A stretch of 64,000 bases of DNA from Paenisporosarcina sp. FSL H8-0542 (GCF_038632915.1 NZ_CP152050.1:2077001-2141000); one strand, 5' to 3'. Numbered from the stretch's first letter, positions 47,970 through 57,937 are shown. Notes: generated by a model not told the origin, from the letters alone. Translations and numbers: made by a program.

Positions 47970-50900
47970 TTATCTTAATACAGGACGTTTTAATGTTTCA
48001 TCCCATTTCCAAACCGTTTCAAAATCCCAACCTAATAACTCACTGTACGTCTCAATCGTTTCGATTTCTTCTTTTGTTTTACTTAATCCTGACACACTGG
48101 ATCCAGCATTTTCTTTTGTTTTTTCCACATTAACGATCGATCCATTATAGGCAAAGTTATTTTCCAAAATTGCAGTATGTCCGCTTAATATACGACCGAC
48201 GACTCTATTCGCATATGGAGATGTTACAGTTCCATTTAATGCAATCGTATTTTTCACAGCTGTATTGTTGTAACCATATCCGGAAATACCACCTGCATTA
48301 CTCTTAGTGGCACTCACTTTACCAGTAGCATACACATTCTCTGTCAAACTTCCAGAATTTGTGATACCTACCAGTCCACCAGCTTGACTCCCAGTTGCCG
48401 ATACATCTGCGTTGGAGTAACTATTTCGTATTACAGCATTTGAGTACCCAACTAATCCACCTACTGTATTGGCCCCAGTTACTTTACCTGTCGAATAACT
48501 ATTTTCGATCGTCCCATTGTTAAGATTCACTAGTACACCAGTTTGAGATGCGCCAGTTTCTCCGGTTACATCTACATTCACCATCGCGATGTTATGGATA
48601 GTTCCACCATTTAAATGAATAAGAGCACCTGAAGTTGATTTGAAGTTAATCAGCTTTTTCCCGTTACCATCAAGTGTTCCCATAAATGGTGCATCAACAG
48701 CAAATGGTGTTAATACTTCTCCTGTTAAATCAATATCATTTTCCAAAGTATACTTTTCATTTAAATGATCATCGATTTGCTTAAGGTCTTCCACCGTTCT
48801 GATCATGTAGAATCCATTTTCATCCTGATCCAATGATGGTTTTCCTGCCCCACTGTTTTCCGTAAGTTCTTTATTCCCTATTAATATAGGTCGATCTGCG
48901 TTTTCATCCCACGTCCATACGTGATTAAAATCCCAGTCAAGATCTTCAAACGTTGCTTGGTCTTTAAGGGCATCTTCACTCTTACCAAGACCTTTTTCAT
49001 TATTTGGATCTTCCTGAGTGATTGCCTCTTTGCTGACAATCATCTTCTCTTTTGCGATGTTATTTTCTAATTCCGCCTTTTCGCCAGCCAACACTCTTCC
49101 TACAATTCTATTAGCTGCGGTAGTCGTAATTACTGAAGTATTCAATGCAGCACTGTTCTGTATCACTGTATCACCATAGGCGTAACCACTGATTCCACCC
49201 GCATTGCTTGCTCCTGCTGTTACAGTACCAGTTGCATATACATTTTCTGTAATACTTCCACGGTTCGTAATCCCAACCAAACCACCCGCTTGTTTTTCAT
49301 TTGCTTTTACATTGGCGGTTGAATAACTGTTTCTAATTATTCCATTTGAATAGCCAACCAGGCCGCCGACAGTCGACTGTCCCTTGATAGCTCCTGTCGT
49401 GTAGGAGTTTTCAATCGTCCCATTATTTACATCTACCAGAATTCCTACATCATTCGTTCCTGTAGCAATGTTCACATCCAAAACAGCGATATTTTTGATC
49501 GTGCCGTTATTAATCCGGAATAATCCAGCACCATTTGTTGAAATATCAACACCTGTTATAAAATGTCCATTTCCATCAAAAACTCCACTGAATGGGGTGG
49601 CATCGGATCCAATTGCAGTAATTACATCCTGGTTTCCAATGATATCTTTTGTTAGGATATAATGTTTATCCGGATAATATTGGATTTTCTCCAAGTCTTG
49701 AACTGTATCAACTTTATATGGATTTTCTGCAGTACCTTCTCCATCCATCGCTTCTCTTACAATTCTAGAAGGGAAAATAGGATTTTGATTCGTCAAATTG
49801 TCCCAAACAAAAAGTTTCACCGTATTTTGATCATTATAAATAAGTGGTTTGTCGAAATTGATGATTTGTTCACGACCAAGTCCCTCTAATGCTACCTCTT
49901 TAATCTGTGCATCGATAAGCTTTGTACCTGTTGCATCATAGGTAGCACCAATCACAGTAACTTGATCACTTGAATTCGGATAGTTTAATAAACCAACTCC
50001 ATTAAACTCTCCATCCTCCACATCTACACTTGATAATTCCATATGGCTTTCCGGCGGAGTCAATGTAAATTCATCAATAACAGTTCCGGCATTATTGTAG
50101 GCTTTAATCGTTAAGGAATCTTCATTAGCTTCCAGAATCACGCCAGTCTGAACATTTTCATCGTAAACTACGTTATCCCAATCATAGACTTCATTGTCAT
50201 AAAATTTAGGACCAGATGAACCCATTGTAATAAACGTAGTCCCTAAGTTCATCGCGTCTTGGTTATTATTCATGACACCGTCTCTAATGGTTGTACGTTT
50301 ATATACATGGTCATGCCCGCCAATATAAAGGCTTACTCCCAATTGTTGAAGTTTCTTAGATATTTGTGCTCTACCTGTACTCATCCCAGCATCATCGCTA
50401 TGTGAACCACCATAATACGGGAAATGCCCCATCACAATTTTCCATTTCTTATTGGTTGCTCTCATGTCTTGCTCAAGCCACTCTAATTGCTTATCCGTGA
50501 AGTCCATCGAGTTTAATACAGCGATGTGTGCGTCTCCATAGTCAAACGAATAATTCCCTTCTTTTTTCGTTCCTTTGCCATTTTCAGGTAAGTTGAAGAA
50601 ATTCGTGTATGAGCTTGCATCAACATCTTGTATGACTTCATGATTCCCAATCATGTTTGCTGATAACAAATTCAGGTCTTTGTAGATATACTTCATTACA
50701 TCCGTCCAAGCATCAGTCATACCAGCTGAATTCACCAAGTCACCAACTTGGATCATTAGCTTGCCGTTTGCATTGTTTTGTTTCAATACATCCAGCATGT
50801 CAGTATAAAGCTTAAAGCTTTCTGGATTTCGGTCCGGAACTTGGAGATCCCCCATAAGGTAAATCGTTGTATCCTCTGATTCAGGAGCTGTTTCAAATGA

Positions 50901-52670
50901 ATACGCTTGTCCCCATGGACCTTCCGGAGTCAGGCCATATCGGTATTGATAAGTTGTCCCTCTTTTTAAACCCGCTAAATCTGCCTCATGTGAAGCTAGT
51001 ACTCTATAACTACTATTGTCTATATTTTCCCCATATGCAGATTCAAAATAAGAAACCTTTGTTTCCATGACACTTGCATTGCTCCAATCTTTTTCGGAAG
51101 TAGGCATATACTGAACATGGGCTTCCTTCAGAACACTGTCCGTAACCAGTGTTATGCCTACTTCTTCTTCCGTTGCCCCAACATTTACAGTTGGCGTAAA
51201 TTCATTTAAAATTTTGTCTCCATCTAGACTAGTATCATCAACCAATATTCTGACTGTGTTAACCCGTGAATTTCCTGCTGAATCCGTCGTATAGTATCTA
51301 ACAAAGTATTCGCCGTATTCCTCTACCACGAAATGATTATCCACTATTTCCGCCATGCCTTTAGAATCGAAAACTTCTGCTTTCACATTAGGAGTTTCAC
51401 CACTATCATCAATTGATGTTGCATCAGGAATTTCCACTGTATCACCTAACTGAACAGTAGAAGGCAATTCCCCGTTTATGACGATGTCAGGAGCGTAGTC
51501 AGTTCCTTTCGTTACTTCACCAACCCAGATCGGTGCACTAAGTATTTCATCTCCATCTTTCTGGAAAGTTCGAACGAAGAAATATTCCCCATCACTGGAT
51601 GGTATCGACTCATCTAATACAAACTCATTGTTATTAATATCCTTATATTCTTTTACAATCTCACCGTTGTTTGTATAGATAGTGACATTGTCAATAAGAT
51701 CCTCTGTGTCTGGATCTTTCAATAAAACATTAAGATTAAGTTCTTTTGTGTCCCCAGAGAGTATAGAACCCATTATATTTCCATTAGCTGAGTAACCTAA
51801 TTCAAAATTTTCATCGAAAGTAACATACGTACGGCGGTTCGCCATTGCATCGTAAATACTTTCTCTGGTTAATTCATCTGTCCAAACACCTGTTAAAGCA
51901 GGATTTCCGCTTCCCCAATTGGCACTGTGTTCATCCCCTCCATAGGAAGGAGAAAGGTGCCACCCATTATCTAAAGCTTGGACGAATGTGTCAAAATAAC
52001 GTGAAACTTTATATTCAAACAACGTAACGTTATCATCTATGTCTTTATTTAAATGACCAAAGCCATTGAAATTGCCTTTACTATTTGGATCGGGATGATT
52101 GAATTGTGCAATTGCACCTTCTTCTTCTGCAAGACGACCATAAAATGTTGGAAGATCATACATTAATTCGCCCATTCCAAATTGTCCAGTTGCCCCTTTT
52201 CCATATGTTCTAGGAAACCATTCTGTATTGAACAAATTGATATGCCCAGCATTGTCATACCAAGTTACTTCAACACCAGGTATTGTTACAAGACTGTCAG
52301 AATTCAATCTATCAAGCTCTGATCGAGAAAACTTGTATTCATCCGAGTAAGAATCTGTGTAGCTTTCCAGATAGTCATTACCAGTAGTTATATCAAACGT
52401 CACATCATGTTCCGACGTACTGTAAAAATCAAGATTCGTATTTTCCGCCACATGATTAACAGCATCCTCCGGGAACAACACACCATCACTAATGGAAGTA
52501 TGCGAATGCAACTCCCCCGTAAATAACTTCAGATCTAAATACTCTGCCCTTTCACTGTCCGGTGCACTCTCATCCCCTGCAGCATAGGCAGGAAACGTTT
52601 GCATCATCAAAGCTAACGGCATTAACAAAGCTATGCTCTTTCTCATTAGAACACTACTCTTTTTTCTCAC
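47970..52670 (-). CDS. Giant secreted multidomain phosphohydrolase (PHP/CehA-like plus metallophosphoesterase plus GLUG repeats)
   Basis: About 1566 residues from a GTG start with AAAGGGG seven bases upstream (a longer GTG reading adds 11 residues). Approximate order: signal peptide ending AYAAG (1-32); a PHP/CehA-McbA-type metal domain with GELHSHTSISDG and STSEHDVTF (50-330); Ig-like linker (400-480); purple-acid-phosphatase-type N domain (490-595); calcineurin-like metallophosphoesterase with YLMGDLQVPD, IQVGDLVN, MIGNHEV, VMGHFPYY and IGGHDHVYKR (600-800); then two blocks of GLUG repeats (GGLVGYSNGIIRNSYS, GGLVGITNRGS; about 1010-1190 and 1310-1500). Both metal centres look intact. It carries no SLH domain; the SLH protein downstream may help retain it. 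Substrate unknown. Confidence 0.9.
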   Translation of the reverse strand: MRKKSSVLMRKSIALLMPLALMMQTFPAYAAGDESAPDSERAEYLDLKLFTGELHSHTSISDGVLFPEDAVNHVAENTNLDFYSTSEHDVTFDITTGNDYLESYTDSYSDEYKFSRSELDRLNSDSLVTIPGVEVTWYDNAGHINLFNTEWFPRTYGKGATGQFGMGELMYDLPTFYGRLAEEEGAIAQFNHPDPNSKGNFNGFGHLNKDIDDNVTLFEYKVSRYFDTFVQALDNGWHLSPSYGGDEHSANWGSGNPALTGVWTDELTRESIYDAMANRRTYVTFDENFELGYSANGNIMGSILSGDTKELNLNVLLKDPDTEDLIDNVTIYTNNGEIVKEYKDINNNEFVLDESIPSSDGEYFFVRTFQKDGDEILSAPIWVGEVTKGTDYAPDIVINGELPSTVQLGDTVEIPDATSIDDSGETPNVKAEVFDSKGMAEIVDNHFVVEEYGEYFVRYYTTDSAGNSRVNTVRILVDDTSLDGDKILNEFTPTVNVGATEEEVGITLVTDSVLKEAHVQYMPTSEKDWSNASVMETKVSYFESAYGENIDNSSYRVLASHEADLAGLKRGTTYQYRYGLTPEGPWGQAYSFETAPESEDTTIYLMGDLQVPDRNPESFKLYTDMLDVLKQNNANGKLMIQVGDLVNSAGMTDAWTDVMKYIYKDLNLLSANMIGNHEVIQDVDASSYTNFFNLPENGKGTKKEGNYSFDYGDAHIAVLNSMDFTDKQLEWLEQDMRATNKKWKIVMGHFPYYGGSHSDDAGMSTGRAQISKKLQQLGVSLYIGGHDHVYKRTTIRDGVMNNNQDAMNLGTTFITMGSSGPKFYDNEVYDWDNVVYDENVQTGVILEANEDSLTIKAYNNAGTVIDEFTLTPPESHMELSSVDVEDGEFNGVGLLNYPNSSDQVTVIGATYDATGTKLIDAQIKEVALEGLGREQIINFDKPLIYNDQNTVKLFVWDNLTNQNPIFPSRIVREAMDGEGTAENPYKVDTVQDLEKIQYYPDKHYILTKDIIGNQDVITAIGSDATPFSGVFDGNGHFITGVDISTNGAGLFRINNGTIKNIAVLDVNIATGTNDVGILVDVNNGTIENSYTTGAIKGQSTVGGLVGYSNGIIRNSYSTANVKANEKQAGGLVGITNRGSITENVYATGTVTAGASNAGGISGYAYGDTVIQNSAALNTSVITTTAANRIVGRVLAGEKAELENNIAKEKMIVSKEAITQEDPNNEKGLGKSEDALKDQATFEDLDWDFNHVWTWDENADRPILIGNKELTENSGAGKPSLDQDENGFYMIRTVEDLKQIDDHLNEKYTLENDIDLTGEVLTPFAVDAPFMGTLDGNGKKLINFKSTSGALIHLNGGTIHNIAMVNVDVTGETGASQTGVLVNLNNGTIENSYSTGKVTGANTVGGLVGYSNAVIRNSYSNADVSATGSQAGGLVGITNSGSLTENVYATGKVSATKSNAGGISGYGYNNTAVKNTIALNGTVTSPYANRVVGRILSGHTAILENNFAYNGSIVNVEKTKENAGSSVSGLSKTKEEIETIETYSELLGWDFETVWKWDETLKRPVLR

Positions 52671-52703
52671 TTGTAAACCCCTTTCTTTTGGTCGTGCAAT
52701 CAC

Positions 52704-52990
52704 TCACACAATTCTCACACAATCTAATATTTATCATATTGATGCTTTTATTTTCCATATTTCGGATAATTCTTAACGAAATTTACTATAAGTTAACAAA
52801 ACTTAGTATATTTTCAACAAAATCATTCATCCAAACCCAATAATAAAAACACTCCTTCTACCTTTTCAGGCGGAAGGAGTGTTTTGTGATTTTCTATTAT
52901 GTGCTGTACAGTTGAGAAAAATTATTCTAGTCTTTCGGCAACTCCGGGCTGATCGGATCATTCACATTGGTATGCGACTGATTGATTAAA
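52704..52990. other. Spacer upstream of the giant hydrolase
   Basis: AT-rich promoter region of the giant gene plus the terminator at 52847-52886. No further gene seen apart from the out-of-frame continuation of the YetF-like gene (52927-52990). Confidence 0.5.
52847..52886 (-). terminator. Terminator
   Basis: AAAACACTCCTTC/GAAGGAGTGTTTT arms; the T run is on the minus strand, downstream of the YetF-like gene. Confidence 0.88.
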
Positions 52991-53524
52991 TCAATCCTTT
53001 TGATAAGAAAAGGATGTATCGGAAAACTTGGATTCAATTAATAGTATTAAATCCTGAATGTCCTGCTTGGTGGCTGGTTGTTTATTAGCGTTCAACTTAT
53101 AACCAAGTTCTCCATTAACCTCTATTGTTCCCCACTCTAGATCACCTATAGTGTAGATTCCAACTTGGCGTAATCGCATTTCAAGATTTTCAGTAGTAAG
53201 TCTCATTTTTTTCATGTTTTCTTCATTTATGGTCCCATTTTCAATTACTAATATTGATTTTCCTGTAAGAAGTTTTTCTACCCCTTCAAACTTTATTTTA
53301 AGATACTGGATTACAAACACTGTAAGTATGAGAACAGAAGCAACACCAAATGTGTTCCAAAGTCCTTGGTTCTCGATAGGACGACTAAGTAAAGGTCCAA
53401 TCGTAATCATTATAACAAGTTCGGAGACGGTCATTTGAGAAATGGAATTTCTTCCAGCTAGTCTTAATAAGAGCATTCCCACTACAACAATGAGAACTGC
53501 ATTCCAAATCAAATTTAATTGCAT
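52991..53524 (-). CDS. YetF-like membrane protein (DUF421)
   Basis: 177 residues: three N-terminal membrane helices (about 5-22, 30-45 and 58-75) and a cytoplasmic YetF domain with RLAGRNSISQMTVSELVIMITIG, GKSILVIENGTINEENMKK and MRLRQVGIYTIGDLEWGTIE. Function of the family is unknown. The frame ends at KD-stop, but the +1 frame continues in a coding-looking way to 52927 (INQSHTNVNDPISPELPKD), so the true C-terminus may be frameshifted. Confidence 0.88.
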   Translation of the reverse strand: MQLNLIWNAVLIVVVGMLLLRLAGRNSISQMTVSELVIMITIGPLLSRPIENQGLWNTFGVASVLILTVFVIQYLKIKFEGVEKLLTGKSILVIENGTINEENMKKMRLTTENLEMRLRQVGIYTIGDLEWGTIEVNGELGYKLNANKQPATKQDIQDLILLIESKFSDTSFSYQKD

Positions 53525-53720
53525 ATTACCAACCCTTTTTTGATTAGTTTGCCCACAGGACTAAATAATAGACATTTAATATAGAGGGTGTAGGGATTAA
53601 AACGAGAATTTCCATTTGGTGCAGAAGATGCAGTAAATCCGGATATTCCTAGACTTTGTGGCGAAATCCATACAATTGGAGCAGCTAAACGATTAACAGA
53701 CCAAATAATTGATCCTAATC

Positions 53721-53747
53721 GAAGTAAAGCACCCATTAGTTGAATAA
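53721..53747 (+). repeat. Palindromic repeat, copy 16 (right half)
   Basis: GAAGTAAAGCACCCATTAGTTGAATAAC without a left partner nearby. Confidence 0.8.
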
Positions 53748-53766
53748 CAATATTGCGTTTAATACT

Positions 53767-53957
53767 TTACAAATGTGGTGATACCACGATGGGTACGACT
53801 TAAATCTTCTATCCACTTTTTTAAATTTAATTGATATAAATCATAAATAACTCGGTATGTATAACTTCCCACATTTACTTCAATTGGCTCAGGATTTTCT
53901 TGCATATTTTGTTTGTAATTTTCAAATGTGTGTTGATTCGGTACTTCGTATTTCTAG
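53767..53957 (-). pseudogene. C-terminal remnant of an unknown protein
   Basis: Minus-strand frame KYEVPNQHTFENYKQNMQEN, then PEPIEVNVGSYTYRVIYDLY, then LNLKKWIEDLSRTHRGITTF and a stop, about 64 residues. It has good codon structure but no start; an in-frame TAG precedes it at 53955-53957, where homology switches to the + strand remnant. Parent not recognised. Confidence 0.5.
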
Positions 53958-54428
53958 TACGGCACAGCACAAGTGTTTTCGGAAAAGGTTAATAATGGGG
54001 TTATAGAACAAGTAGTTGCCGTAACTGTTTTTAATGACGTGAGTATTTTAGCTACAAATGATAAATTCGCGGAAACCGAGGATTCATCCCTATCAGTACG
54101 GGCATATAGTAGAATTTATTACACAACTCCCACAAATGCGGATGGAGTGTGATTTGCGGATTTAACACGTGTAACCGGAGGCTGGACAATACTTGATTCA
54201 ACCGTTAGTTTATCAAGCAGAATGGTACGTTATGGTGCTAGCAGTTGGCCTAATGGTGCGCAAACAGCCACTAAATATCCTACTGGTAATTCTTATGACT
54301 ACACGACACCAGCAACATGGGCAGCCATTTCTTTAACAGGAAGTTATACCTTTGAGACAAATTCAACGGTAACTTTAAAGAGATGCACAAGTTCCACTTG
54401 GACTCTGTACTTACTAAACAATCTCTAA
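53958..54428 (+). pseudogene. Secreted-protein gene with missing 5' end and an in-frame TGA
   Basis: One frame runs from 53958 to 54428 with a single stop, TGA at 54150-54152, where the context DGV-*-FADLTRVTGGW suggests a former Trp. Before it: VFSEKVNNGVIEQVVAVTVF; after it: SSRMVRYGASSWPNGAQTAT, YDYTTPATWAAIS, and an intact natural end. The Ser/Thr/aromatic-rich, Cys-poor sequence resembles secreted proteins of Bacillus. No start or signal peptide remains. Confidence 0.7.
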
Positions 54429-54519
54429 CAAGAAAAATTAGATTAAAAGACAAAATTTACTCAAACCTTTTTTGTCTTTTTTATTTGAAATTGCATTATT
54501 CTTGTTGGCGAAGTAATAA

Positions 54520-54882
54520 TTATTTCAACTCAATAGTTTCCGACATCCCATTCCATTTAATGGTTGCGTTTATATCTTTAGTTTCTTGAACAGAACAACC
54601 TTTACAAGAATATCCTTTAATTTCTAATACACCCTTATCAAGCCCTGAGTTCCCATCTACTTTCCCTGAACCATCTTCAATGATATAGTCAATTGTTTGT
54701 GGAATGGGGCCACCACCGACATATTCTATTGTAATGAATGTGGATTTGTCATTTTCATCAGAAATTTTCACTTCATAATTCACATCCCAATTACTACTTT
54801 CCCCTTCAAAACTTGTCATATTTGAACAAGCCATAAGCAAAATTGATAGTAAAGTAATAATTAATATTATTTTCTTAGACAT
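54520..54882 (-). CDS. Small lipoprotein
   Basis: 120 residues: signal peptide with lipobox LLMAC (Cys19), then a beta-rich domain ITIEYVGGGPIPQTIDYIIED...VLEIKGYSCKGCSVQETKDIN. The CKGC pair could form a disulfide. No known family; between a decayed gene and repeat copy 17. Confidence 0.7.
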   Translation of the reverse strand: MSKKIILIITLLSILLMACSNMTSFEGESSNWDVNYEVKISDENDKSTFITIEYVGGGPIPQTIDYIIEDGSGKVDGNSGLDKGVLEIKGYSCKGCSVQETKDINATIKWNGMSETIELK

Positions 54883-55305
54883 ACAATCGCCTCCATTTTT
54901 AGCAAATAAGTCAATATCGAACGCCCAAAAAATTATATTTCCTCCTCATACTGGTTAAATAACAACCGACATGAAGTGAAATACACTTTAAAAGATCTTT
55001 CCTTTTGTTCAACAACTAACATATATTAACTTATTATACATTATTCCCAAAAACCCCTTCTTATTTAAAACCCTTCAATTGACTTGGTTTAACAAAAAAA
55101 GGTTTCTGAACATAAATTTACTTTCCTTATTGAAATAAAGCATCCGTAAGTTGCAACTTAACTTGATTGGATCATTTTTCGTGGATATTTCACTCTCATT
55201 TTTCTACCTAAAACGCTACCTATCTGGATTTTATTCGAGTTTGCACCTCATATAATACTTTTGAAACCGAACCCCCTGAGAGCTGAAGGAAAAAAAGCTG
55301 TTTAT
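54883..55305. other. Spacer with one degenerate repeat
   Basis: About 420 bases without a gene. It holds the lipoprotein promoter region and repeat copy 17. I see nothing else. Confidence 0.5.
55131..55156 (+). repeat. Palindromic repeat, copy 17 (degenerate right half)
   Basis: CCTTATTGAAATAAAGCATCCGTAAGTTG, with several changes. Confidence 0.7.
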
Positions 55306-55749
55306 CTACTCGTATTGGTTGAAATTTGTATCCTTTGGCATAACGGATGTAATATACGCTATTTCTTCTTCACTAAGATTAGGGGCAAAAAATTCCGTTC
55401 CCCAATGTTCAGAATGAAACATCGTAGTATCACCTTTGCTTAAGAAAATAGAGAACCATTTGATATTCTCCGTTTCAGCTATGTGATCATAAAGAAGACG
55501 ATGTGAAATATCGTACGTCAGGATTCCTCGGAAAATGGTTAATTTCATATCTTCTGGCAACTCAGGATCGTCTTGAACTAAGGCTTTCGTTTCCTTAATC
55601 ACTTCTTTTTCTTCATTCCAACAATGGATCTCGATGGTATCCGATTTCTCAATGAAGTATTTCATTAACGGAACCCAGTACTCATAATCTTCAGGCATCA
55701 GATTAGGATTAGGGAATGCTGGAATGGTGAAATGCAATTGATATTTCAT
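55306..55749 (-). CDS. Hypothetical protein, 147 residues
   Basis: Starts MKYQLHFTIPAFPNPNLMPEDYEYWVPLM; acidic, mixed alpha/beta, with HCWNEEKEVI and FRGILTYDISHRLLYDHIAETENIKWFSIFLS. No membrane segment or signal. Not recognised. GGAAGG lies before the ATG. Single gene between two repeat copies. Confidence 0.65.
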   Translation of the reverse strand: MKYQLHFTIPAFPNPNLMPEDYEYWVPLMKYFIEKSDTIEIHCWNEEKEVIKETKALVQDDPELPEDMKLTIFRGILTYDISHRLLYDHIAETENIKWFSIFLSKGDTTMFHSEHWGTEFFAPNLSEEEIAYITSVMPKDTNFNQYE

Positions 55750-55932
55750 GTTTTAACTCACCTTCCCTTCTATAGATCAACAATAAAGTATATTTACCGA
55801 ACGTTTCACTTTTAAAGAAAGCTTATCATTGGCTGATTCGTCCGCCATCCATCGATTCGATTACTCAACTGGCATGTATAGTCCATACACAACCAGTTGA
55901 CATAGCATCACAATTGGGAAGTATTCCTTTTA

Positions 55933-55958
55933 TTCAACTAAAGCACCCTTTAGTTGAA
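55933..55958 (+). repeat. Palindromic repeat, copy 18 (compact form)
   Basis: TTCAACTAA-AGCACCC-TTTAGTTGAA, as in copy 2. Confidence 0.88.
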
Positions 55959-55960
55959 GA

Positions 55961-56413
55961 TTACCCTCTCTTTTTTTTAGTTATTTTTGGTTCTTCATAC
56001 GAAATAATATCGATTATATGATTCAAGCAAGGAACCTGATAATGTACAAATTTGTCTTCGGGAAATATATCTTCTGCTATGGTTCCAGCTTTAATGAAAT
56101 CTAAGTATCTTGATTTGGTGTAAACCTTAAATATTTCACCTTGAAAAACTTCATATTCATCCACCACTGTAAATGACTCATTTATTACCGAATAAGATAC
56201 ATAGGACTTAAATTCAAGTTGAATTGCTGGTAATCCATCATCCACTTCAAAAGGATAATAAGCTTCTGTAAATCGTTCACCTAAATCTATATCCTCACTT
56301 TTGTTACTGATTTTACATCTATCGATTAATATACATAGGGCATTTTCTTCAGGTTCTGACAAGTTGTTCAGATAAATGTAACCTTTTGATTTCATTAAAT
56401 CGTTGTAATTCAT
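55961..56413 (-). CDS. Hypothetical protein, 150 residues
   Basis: Start MNYNDLMKSKGYIYLNNL chosen for its AGAGGGG site. Acidic soluble protein with ENALCILIDRCKISNKSEDIDLGE, FEVDDGLPAIQLEFKSYVSYSV and a basic tail KITKKKRG. No recognised family; size and charge are compatible with an immunity-type protein, but nothing shows this. Confidence 0.65.
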   Translation of the reverse strand: MNYNDLMKSKGYIYLNNLSEPEENALCILIDRCKISNKSEDIDLGERFTEAYYPFEVDDGLPAIQLEFKSYVSYSVINESFTVVDEYEVFQGEIFKVYTKSRYLDFIKAGTIAEDIFPEDKFVHYQVPCLNHIIDIISYEEPKITKKKRG

Positions 56414-56468
56414 ATCATCATCCCCTCTTTCTTTGTACACTTAAGTATTCATTTTATCATTTCCCTTG

Positions 56469-56544
56469 TTCAACTATCCTGCCCCGTTAGTTGAATAAGA
56501 AAAAGGCTTTACCCCTTATTGAAGTAAAGCACCCGTTAGTTGAA
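56469..56544 (+). repeat. Palindromic repeat, copy 19 (short type, best preserved)
   Basis: TTCAACTATC-CTGCCCC-GTTAGTTGAATAAG, GGCTTTACCCC, TTATTGAAG, AAAGCACCCGTTAGTTGAAG. Confidence 0.92.
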
Positions 56545-56610
56545 GAAGAGATCCATTTTACAGGTAATTAACTTCGGCGTATCGAATAGATTGTGTAAAG
56601 GGGTGATTAA

Positions 56611-57858
56611 GTGGTAAGTAAAGAAAAATGGAAACGATGGCGTTTCCCAACTTTATTACTAGGGGCTGTTGGAATATCTGGACTGGGGGATTTTGTATTT
56701 TTGGTCGCTATAAATTTATTAGTGTATCAAATGACAGAATCCGCAGCAGCTGTGGCTGTTCTGTGGATTGTTGGACCACTTGCATCGATTTTCACGAGAT
56801 TTTGGGCTGGGAGCATTATTGATCGTGCAAATCGCAAAAAGTTAATGATATGGACGGACTTGATTCGGGCATTATTAATCGCTTTGGTCCCTTTTATGCC
56901 TACCGTATGGGAGATATACATATTGTTGTGGTTTGTGAGCATGGCGAAAGCATTTTTTGCACCTGCATCGCTTACCTATATTACGGAACTTGTTCCAGCT
57001 GAACAACGCAAACAATTTAATGCATTTTATTCCTTAACAAGCTCTGGTGCATTTATTGTAGGACCCGCGATTGCAGGGGTGCTTTTTGTCATTGGTTCAG
57101 TGTATTTAGCAATCTATTTAAATGCAATCTCTTTTTTAATATCAGCAATTTTGTTTTTATTTTTACCTGATCAACAGAAAGAAAAAACATCATTTAAAAA
57201 TCCATTGTCTTTTTCAGCTATTAGAGAAGACGCAAAAACCGTTATTGCTTTTGGAAAAAAAACACCCGTTTTTATGCTAGTACTTGCTTTGTATTTAGGA
57301 ACACTGTTCACAACATTTGCTATGGATACGCAAGAAGTTGTCTTTACTCAGCGAGTCGTTGGGCTATCAGAGCTGGATTATAGTTTGCTCATTAGTATTA
57401 CAGGCATCGGATCTATTTTAGGAGCATTAACGGTTGCGTCTTTTTCAAAAAAACTATCCATACGTTTTCTTTTTGGTGGAGGACTTCTTCTAATGTCACT
57501 CGGTTACTTACTGTATGCCTTCAGTACGTCGTTCATAATGATTACAATAGGGTTCGTATTACTGGGGTTTTTTAATTCTTTTGCTAACACTGGCTACAAC
57601 ACATTTTATCAATTTCATGTTCCAATTGAAATTATGGGGAGGGTGACTAGCTTTTATGGACTCATCCAAAGTGCAGGGCAAATCCTATTGGTAATAGTCT
57701 TTGGTATCGTAGCAGATATTTTTCCACTCCGATATACAATTATCACATTATCTCTGGTGAATTTCTTCTCTATAATTGGCCTGATCGTACTGATGAAACA
57801 TCGTATCTATCAGTCGATTTTTAGTGAAGTGGAGAACAATGAAAAGATGACTGCATAA
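56611..57858 (+). CDS. MFS transporter (MefA/YfmI-type, 12 helices)
   Basis: 415 residues, GTG start after AAAGGGGTGAT. Twelve hydrophobic segments; MFS loop motif GSIIDRANRKKLMIWTD between helices 2 and 3; LTYITELVPAEQRKQFNAFYSLTSSGAFIVGPAIAG in helices 4-5 is typical of macrolide-efflux-like exporters of Bacilli. The drug or substrate cannot be assigned. It is followed at once by the repeat copy that carries the IS element. Confidence 0.88.
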   Translation: MVSKEKWKRWRFPTLLLGAVGISGLGDFVFLVAINLLVYQMTESAAAVAVLWIVGPLASIFTRFWAGSIIDRANRKKLMIWTDLIRALLIALVPFMPTVWEIYILLWFVSMAKAFFAPASLTYITELVPAEQRKQFNAFYSLTSSGAFIVGPAIAGVLFVIGSVYLAIYLNAISFLISAILFLFLPDQQKEKTSFKNPLSFSAIREDAKTVIAFGKKTPVFMLVLALYLGTLFTTFAMDTQEVVFTQRVVGLSELDYSLLISITGIGSILGALTVASFSKKLSIRFLFGGGLLLMSLGYLLYAFSTSFIMITIGFVLLGFFNSFANTGYNTFYQFHVPIEIMGRVTSFYGLIQSAGQILLVIVFGIVADIFPLRYTIITLSLVNFFSIIGLIVLMKHRIYQSIFSEVENNEKMTA

Positions 57859-57874
57859 AAAATGCTACTTTTTC

Positions 57875-57889
57875 TTATTGAACTAACCT
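57875..57889 (+). repeat. Palindromic repeat, copy 20, left part (split by the IS element)
   Basis: CTTATTGAACTAACCT, the left half up to and including CT; the right half CTGCCCCATTAGTTCAATAAG is at 59644-59664. Confidence 0.88.
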
Positions 57890-57920
57890 CCCTCTATAAA
57901 CATTGATGTATCAACGGTTT

Positions 57921-57937
57921 ACATCACTTCGTGATGT
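57921..57937 (-). repeat. Subterminal hairpin of the IS element
   Basis: ACATCAC-TTC-GTGATGT, perfect 7-bp stem, 32 bases from the 3' end of the element. Confidence 0.75.
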
